Source of the DNA: UBA6623 sp965226435
GTDB taxonomy: Bacteria > Acidobacteriota > Terriglobia > Bryobacterales > UBA6623
Reading direction: 5' to 3'
Assembly (NCBI GenBank): GCA_965226435.1
Contig: CBDDCY010000010.1
Span: 124,001 to 188,000, forward strand
DNA length: 64,000 nucleotides
Shown here: piece after piece, positions 61,493 through 64,000 of the stretch
Layout: every line of letters starts with the position of its first letter
Position numbering within the stretch: position 1 is the stretch's first letter
Made by a program: the position numbers and the translations under genes
The notes under the pieces: model-generated
What the model saw: only the letters and a program-made list of their open reading frames with translations
Told to the model about the DNA's origin: nothing
Database searches by the model: none

Positions 61493-61651
61493 CGCATCGT
61501 CAGAGCCGCTCGCGCCCGGCCTCGTCGAGAATCTCGCCCAACTCGCCGTGACTCTGCTTCGATGACCAACCACCTCAAGGGAACCGTCGCCGGCACGGCC
61601 ATGCGGCCGATTGCGATCGAGTAAGGACCGGCAGTGAGAGGGAGAAGTCGA

Positions 61652-62470
61652 CTAAGGTCGGCCCGACTTGGCTTGCGCGTCGCCCGAAAAACCCTCACTC
61701 CTCGGGCCAATGTGAATATGGGCGCCGGTAGCCTGCCCGGGCACGGCGCTTCGGAACGCGATGTAGGGGATCCCCCAGGTCTCGAGCAGAGTAATCAGGA
61801 AAATTCCTTCGTTTTCGTCCGGGTGCAGGGCCACATCCACGCGGTCGCGGTGATCGAAGCCCATCGCGCGGTGGACCTCTGTATCGCCGACGGCGCTAAG
61901 CGGAAGCGACAAACCGAACTGCTCGAAGAAAACAGCATCGATCGTGGGTAGGTCGCGCTCCCAAAACGTAATCGTGCCTTCGAAGAGGAACGCCAACTCC
62001 TCGTTCTCGAGTTCCGGTAGGCGCTGCTCGGCCCTAGCCATCGCAGCCAACTCGCGAACGATCTTGGCGCGTGATTGGGCCAACTCGTATTGTTTCTCGG
62101 CAAAGGCCGCTTCTTCCTCGACCTGCTTGAGATTCCCCGAAGGCATCGCCCCGGCCTCGACGAGAGCCAGCCCCCGGCGCCGATTCTCGCGTGCCATCTC
62201 GCGCAAAGCGCCGACAGCCTCGATCATGCCGGAAATCTCTTTCTCGCTCAAGTCGGTCTTGAGTAAGGTCCTCCGCGCGGTTTCAAGAAGTTGGGCACGG
62301 CGGTAAGCGCGCTCCGCGTCGGCCAGGGCGTTACGGGGCAGTGCACCGGCACCGACGAGCGCCCGGGCTCGTTCGAGGTCGGCCTTGGCCGAAACGATAT
62401 CAGCCGCCCTCGCGGGGAGCGCGGCAACCAATATCATCGCCACCATCACGAAAACATACGAACTGTGCAT
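61652..62470 (-). CDS. Exported coiled-coil protein with an M15-like (DD-peptidase fold) C-terminus
   Basis: ATG at 62470 has GGAAG upstream; the frame extends to 62503. A signal peptide (SSYVFVMVAMILVAALPARA) precedes two long alpha-helical, charged segments at about 25-150, similar in feel to TolC-family helices. The last 90 residues contain GDTEVHRAMGFDHRDRVDVALHPDENEG and ATGAHIHIGP. The FDHRDRVDVAL and HIH groups look like the zinc ligands of M15-type peptidases (HxxxxxD and HxH), so a periplasmic peptidase is plausible but unproven. Length 272 residues, divergent from rsfS. Confidence 0.6.
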   Translation of the reverse strand: MHSSYVFVMVAMILVAALPARAADIVSAKADLERARALVGAGALPRNALADAERAYRRAQLLETARRTLLKTDLSEKEISGMIEAVGALREMARENRRRGLALVEAGAMPSGNLKQVEEEAAFAEKQYELAQSRAKIVRELAAMARAEQRLPELENEELAFLFEGTITFWERDLPTIDAVFFEQFGLSLPLSAVGDTEVHRAMGFDHRDRVDVALHPDENEGIFLITLLETWGIPYIAFRSAVPGQATGAHIHIGPRSEGFSGDAQAKSGRP

Positions 62471-62576
62471 CTTGCAAAATCTTCCGGCCGCGATCTTTCC
62501 CATTTTAACTTCCGCCGTCGCAAGCGTTAAGATAGGAGTCTGACACCGCGAGCAGCGGCTTAGCGTTTAATTCTTG

Positions 62577-62918
62577 ATGACCGAATGGGAAATCGCCGTT
62601 CAGGCGGCACAATCGAAAAAGGCCGAAGACATCGTCGCTCTCGACATCAGCAAGGTCACTTCCTTCGCCGACGTCTTTATGATTTGCAGCGGCTCCAACA
62701 CCCGCCAGAACCAAGCCATCAGCGACGCGATCCAGACCGATCTCCGGGAGTCGGGTCTGCGTCCGCTGGGCGTGGAAGGCTATCAAAACGCGGCTTGGAT
62801 CCTGCTCGACTACGGCGACTTTATCATTCACGTCCTTTCGCCGGAGACGAGAAAGCTCTACGATTTGGAGCGGCTCTGGAAGAACGCCCCGCGCATCCCC
62901 CTTCCCGAGGCGGCGTAG
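62577..62918 (+). CDS. rsfS: Ribosomal silencing factor RsfS
   Basis: RsfS binds ribosomal protein uL14 and blocks joining of the subunits when nutrients are short. The 113-residue sequence has the family pattern AAQSKKAEDIVALDISKVTSFADVFMICSGSNTRQNQAISDAI, EGYQNAAWILLDYGDFIIHVLSPETRKLYDLERLW. ATG at 62577 is chosen over the adjacent TTG. Its downstream neighbour is rlmH, a pairing common in many bacteria. Confidence 0.95.
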   Translation: MTEWEIAVQAAQSKKAEDIVALDISKVTSFADVFMICSGSNTRQNQAISDAIQTDLRESGLRPLGVEGYQNAAWILLDYGDFIIHVLSPETRKLYDLERLWKNAPRIPLPEAA

Positions 62919-63014
62919 GCCAAGCGAAACCCGTTTCTCTTCTCTCCCTTCGGCCGCGGCCCGTGAGTCGGCGCGTTCATGCGGCGCGCGGGCCTCATGA
63001 TCGCGGACAGCACC

Positions 63015-63419
63015 GTGAAAATTCACCTACTCTATGTCGGCAAGCAACGCCAACGCGACACCGATCGCTTGGCGCTCGACTACGCCTCGCGCATCGAGCG
63101 GTATTGTTCCTTTCAGATGAAGCCCATCAAGAACGAGGCGGCCGCGGAGGCTTATCCGCGAGCCCTGCGTGTGGTCCTCGATCCGGCGGGGGAGCAGATG
63201 ACGTCCGCCGGATTGGCGCGATTCATCGAACACGCCGGCCGTGACGTGGCCTTCTTTATTGGCGGTCCCGACGGATTCAGCAATGAGTTTCGAACCCGGG
63301 CGGATCGACTGCTATCGCTGTCGAAAATGACACTGCCTCACGAGCTGGCTCGCGTCGTGTTGGCCGAACAGATCTATCGAGCATTCACAATCCTTCGGAA
63401 TCACCCCTACCCACGCTGA
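63015..63419 (+). CDS. rlmH: 23S rRNA pseudouridine-1915 N3-methyltransferase RlmH
   Basis: RlmH is a SPOUT-class enzyme that methylates pseudouridine 1915 in helix 69. Recognisable parts are VKIHLLYVGKQRQRD, RALRVVLDPAGEQMTSAGLARFIEHAG, VAFFIGGPDGFSNEFRTRADRLLSLSKMTLPHELARVVLAEQIYRAFTILRNHPY. The last residues are HPYPR rather than the usual HPYHK/R; the terminal tyrosine-containing motif is kept but its histidine is replaced. GTG at 63015 places VKIHLLYVG at the N-terminus as in other members; starts at 62979 or 62997 are possible. Confidence 0.93.
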   Translation: MKIHLLYVGKQRQRDTDRLALDYASRIERYCSFQMKPIKNEAAAEAYPRALRVVLDPAGEQMTSAGLARFIEHAGRDVAFFIGGPDGFSNEFRTRADRLLSLSKMTLPHELARVVLAEQIYRAFTILRNHPYPR

Positions 63420-63604
63420 AATGATCCATGAGGCAGCTCTGACCCGAAACTTCAAATTTCGAGCTATCCGGAGACTCACAACTGCTACCAATAGGTCGGA
63501 CGTTCACCCACCCGAGCCGCGCCGCCGCGCGGCGCGGTCCCGGCGAACCCCCTTCGACCAAGTTTCTCCCCTGAACGATCCGGCGCGGCCGGTGGCGCCG
63601 CTAA
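63420..63604. other. First part of the 387-base gap after rlmH
   Basis: No gene is apparent. It contains GC-rich, self-complementary sequence (GCGCCGCCGCGCGGCGCGG near 63,520-63,540) that may act as a terminator for rsfS-rlmH. The remainder of the gap is occupied by the dispersed repeat. Confidence 0.4.
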
Positions 63605-63789
63605 CCTGCATTCCTCACCAAGTGTCGAGGCGAAGTGCATGAGAGGGCCGTCAGTTCGAGACGCGGACCGCTGGCGCCCCATTTCTTAGGCAAAAGAGGC
63701 GTACTTGAACGGTACGGTGAGCACGGCAAGCAAGCGCAACGAAGTAATGGCGGGCCTATCATCTGCTTCGACCGTCAGTTGGTGAGAAA
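63605..63789 (-). repeat. Dispersed intergenic repeat, copy 2 (inverted)
   Basis: The complement of 63696-63789 matches 24611-24704 over 94 bases with about a dozen differences, and that of 63622-63655 matches 24731-24764. Weaker similarity continues to 63605. The order of blocks is preserved, so the unit is about 175-185 bases. It lies just downstream of the partial gene at the right edge and in opposite orientation to copy 1. Confidence 0.75.
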
Positions 63790-63806
63790 GCCAGGCTGAG
63801 CCGAAT

Positions 63807-64000
63807 TCACGGCCCCGTCCCCCCCTCGCCTTCGCCCTCTTCCTCCTCTTCATCCGGCAATACCAGGTACTCGTCGATCAGGTTCAGGATCTCGGCCCAC
63901 GCGGCGTCGCGAACACCCCGCCAATTCGCGGGACGTTGGCCGTTATCGGCGGCGGTCAAGAAACCGGGGAATATAGGATATTCAAGCAGACGATGCTCGA
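63807..64000 (-). CDS. C-terminal end of an unidentified protein at the window edge
   Basis: An open minus-strand frame enters from the right edge and ends at TGA 63807-63809. The 63 visible residues include RPANWRGVRDAAWAEILNLIDEYLVLPD followed by a run of five glutamates and a Gly/Glu tail. I do not recognise it, and cannot judge the start or family. Codon use (GC-rich third positions) is consistent with a real gene. Confidence 0.5.
   Translation of the reverse strand, partial: EHRLLEYPIFPGFLTAADNGQRPANWRGVRDAAWAEILNLIDEYLVLPDEEEEEGEGEGGTGP

Noticed and set aside
1..64000. CRISPR arrays, tRNA and rRNA genes
   Set aside because: No regularly spaced repeats with unique spacers, no cloverleaf with a TTCGA-type arm, and no rRNA-like sequence were seen on reading; a covariance-model scan would be decisive for tRNAs.

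Overview
The window looks like chromosomal DNA of an uncultured Acidobacteriota bacterium, probably close to the Solibacter/Bryobacter group. The reasons are three secreted proteins with the C-terminal TIGR03437 'Solibacter' domain (about 2.3, 49.9 and 57.3 kb), the GC-rich sequence, UnbV/ASPIC and multiheme cytochrome proteins, and a Gram-negative flagellum with P- and L-ring genes. This placement is inference from gene content; no rRNA or tRNA gene was seen.

Layout. 0-5.6 kb: the end of selD, purC, a hicB-hicA pair, a secreted seven-bladed FG-GAP protein and a frameshifted porin. 5.7-11.8 kb: a coupled pair, a TPR/FG-GAP/UnbV exported protein and a membrane-anchored five-heme cytochrome with TPRs. 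11.9-20.8 kb: DUF218, tsaC-type and mtaB-type tRNA modification genes, an apparently exported D-2-hydroxyacid dehydrogenase, a tail-to-tail HicB-like/HicA-like pair, and a 1420-residue fusion of topoisomerase III with RecQ and HRDC domains.

21-42 kb is a flagellar supercluster. The minus-strand arm runs flgF-flgG-flgA-flgH-flgI-flgJ. The plus-strand arm runs fliK-orf-flgD-flgE-fliN-fliO-fliP-fliQ-fliR-flhB-flhA-flhF-fliA-fliM-fliN2-orf. Together they encode rod, rings, hook, export gate, switch, placement GTPase and sigma-28. Missing from the window are flgB/C, fliE/F/G/H/I, fliC/D/S, flgK/L, motA/B, flhG and cheA/W. flgH carries an in-frame stop where glutamine is expected. Three intergenic gaps in this cluster are filled by related inverted-repeat elements.

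42-54 kb is a decayed stretch: a nitronate monooxygenase remnant, an IS1380-type transposase, a GAF-ANTAR regulator, an SGNH/MBOAT acylation pair, a POTRA-only protein, a collapsed enolase-superfamily gene, a frameshifted TIGR03437 protein, a sugar isomerase and a broken NapC/NirT-like cytochrome. 54-57 kb is a chemotaxis operon, cheY-cheB-cheR-cheX, with a sigma-28-like promoter upstream, so FliA made from the flagellar arm could drive it. 57-64 kb holds a TIGR03437/BNR-like protein, a FecR protein, a small TPR protein, an RbsD/FucU protein, an M15-like protein, and rsfS and rlmH, ending in a dispersed repeat that is inverted relative to a copy in the flagellar cluster.
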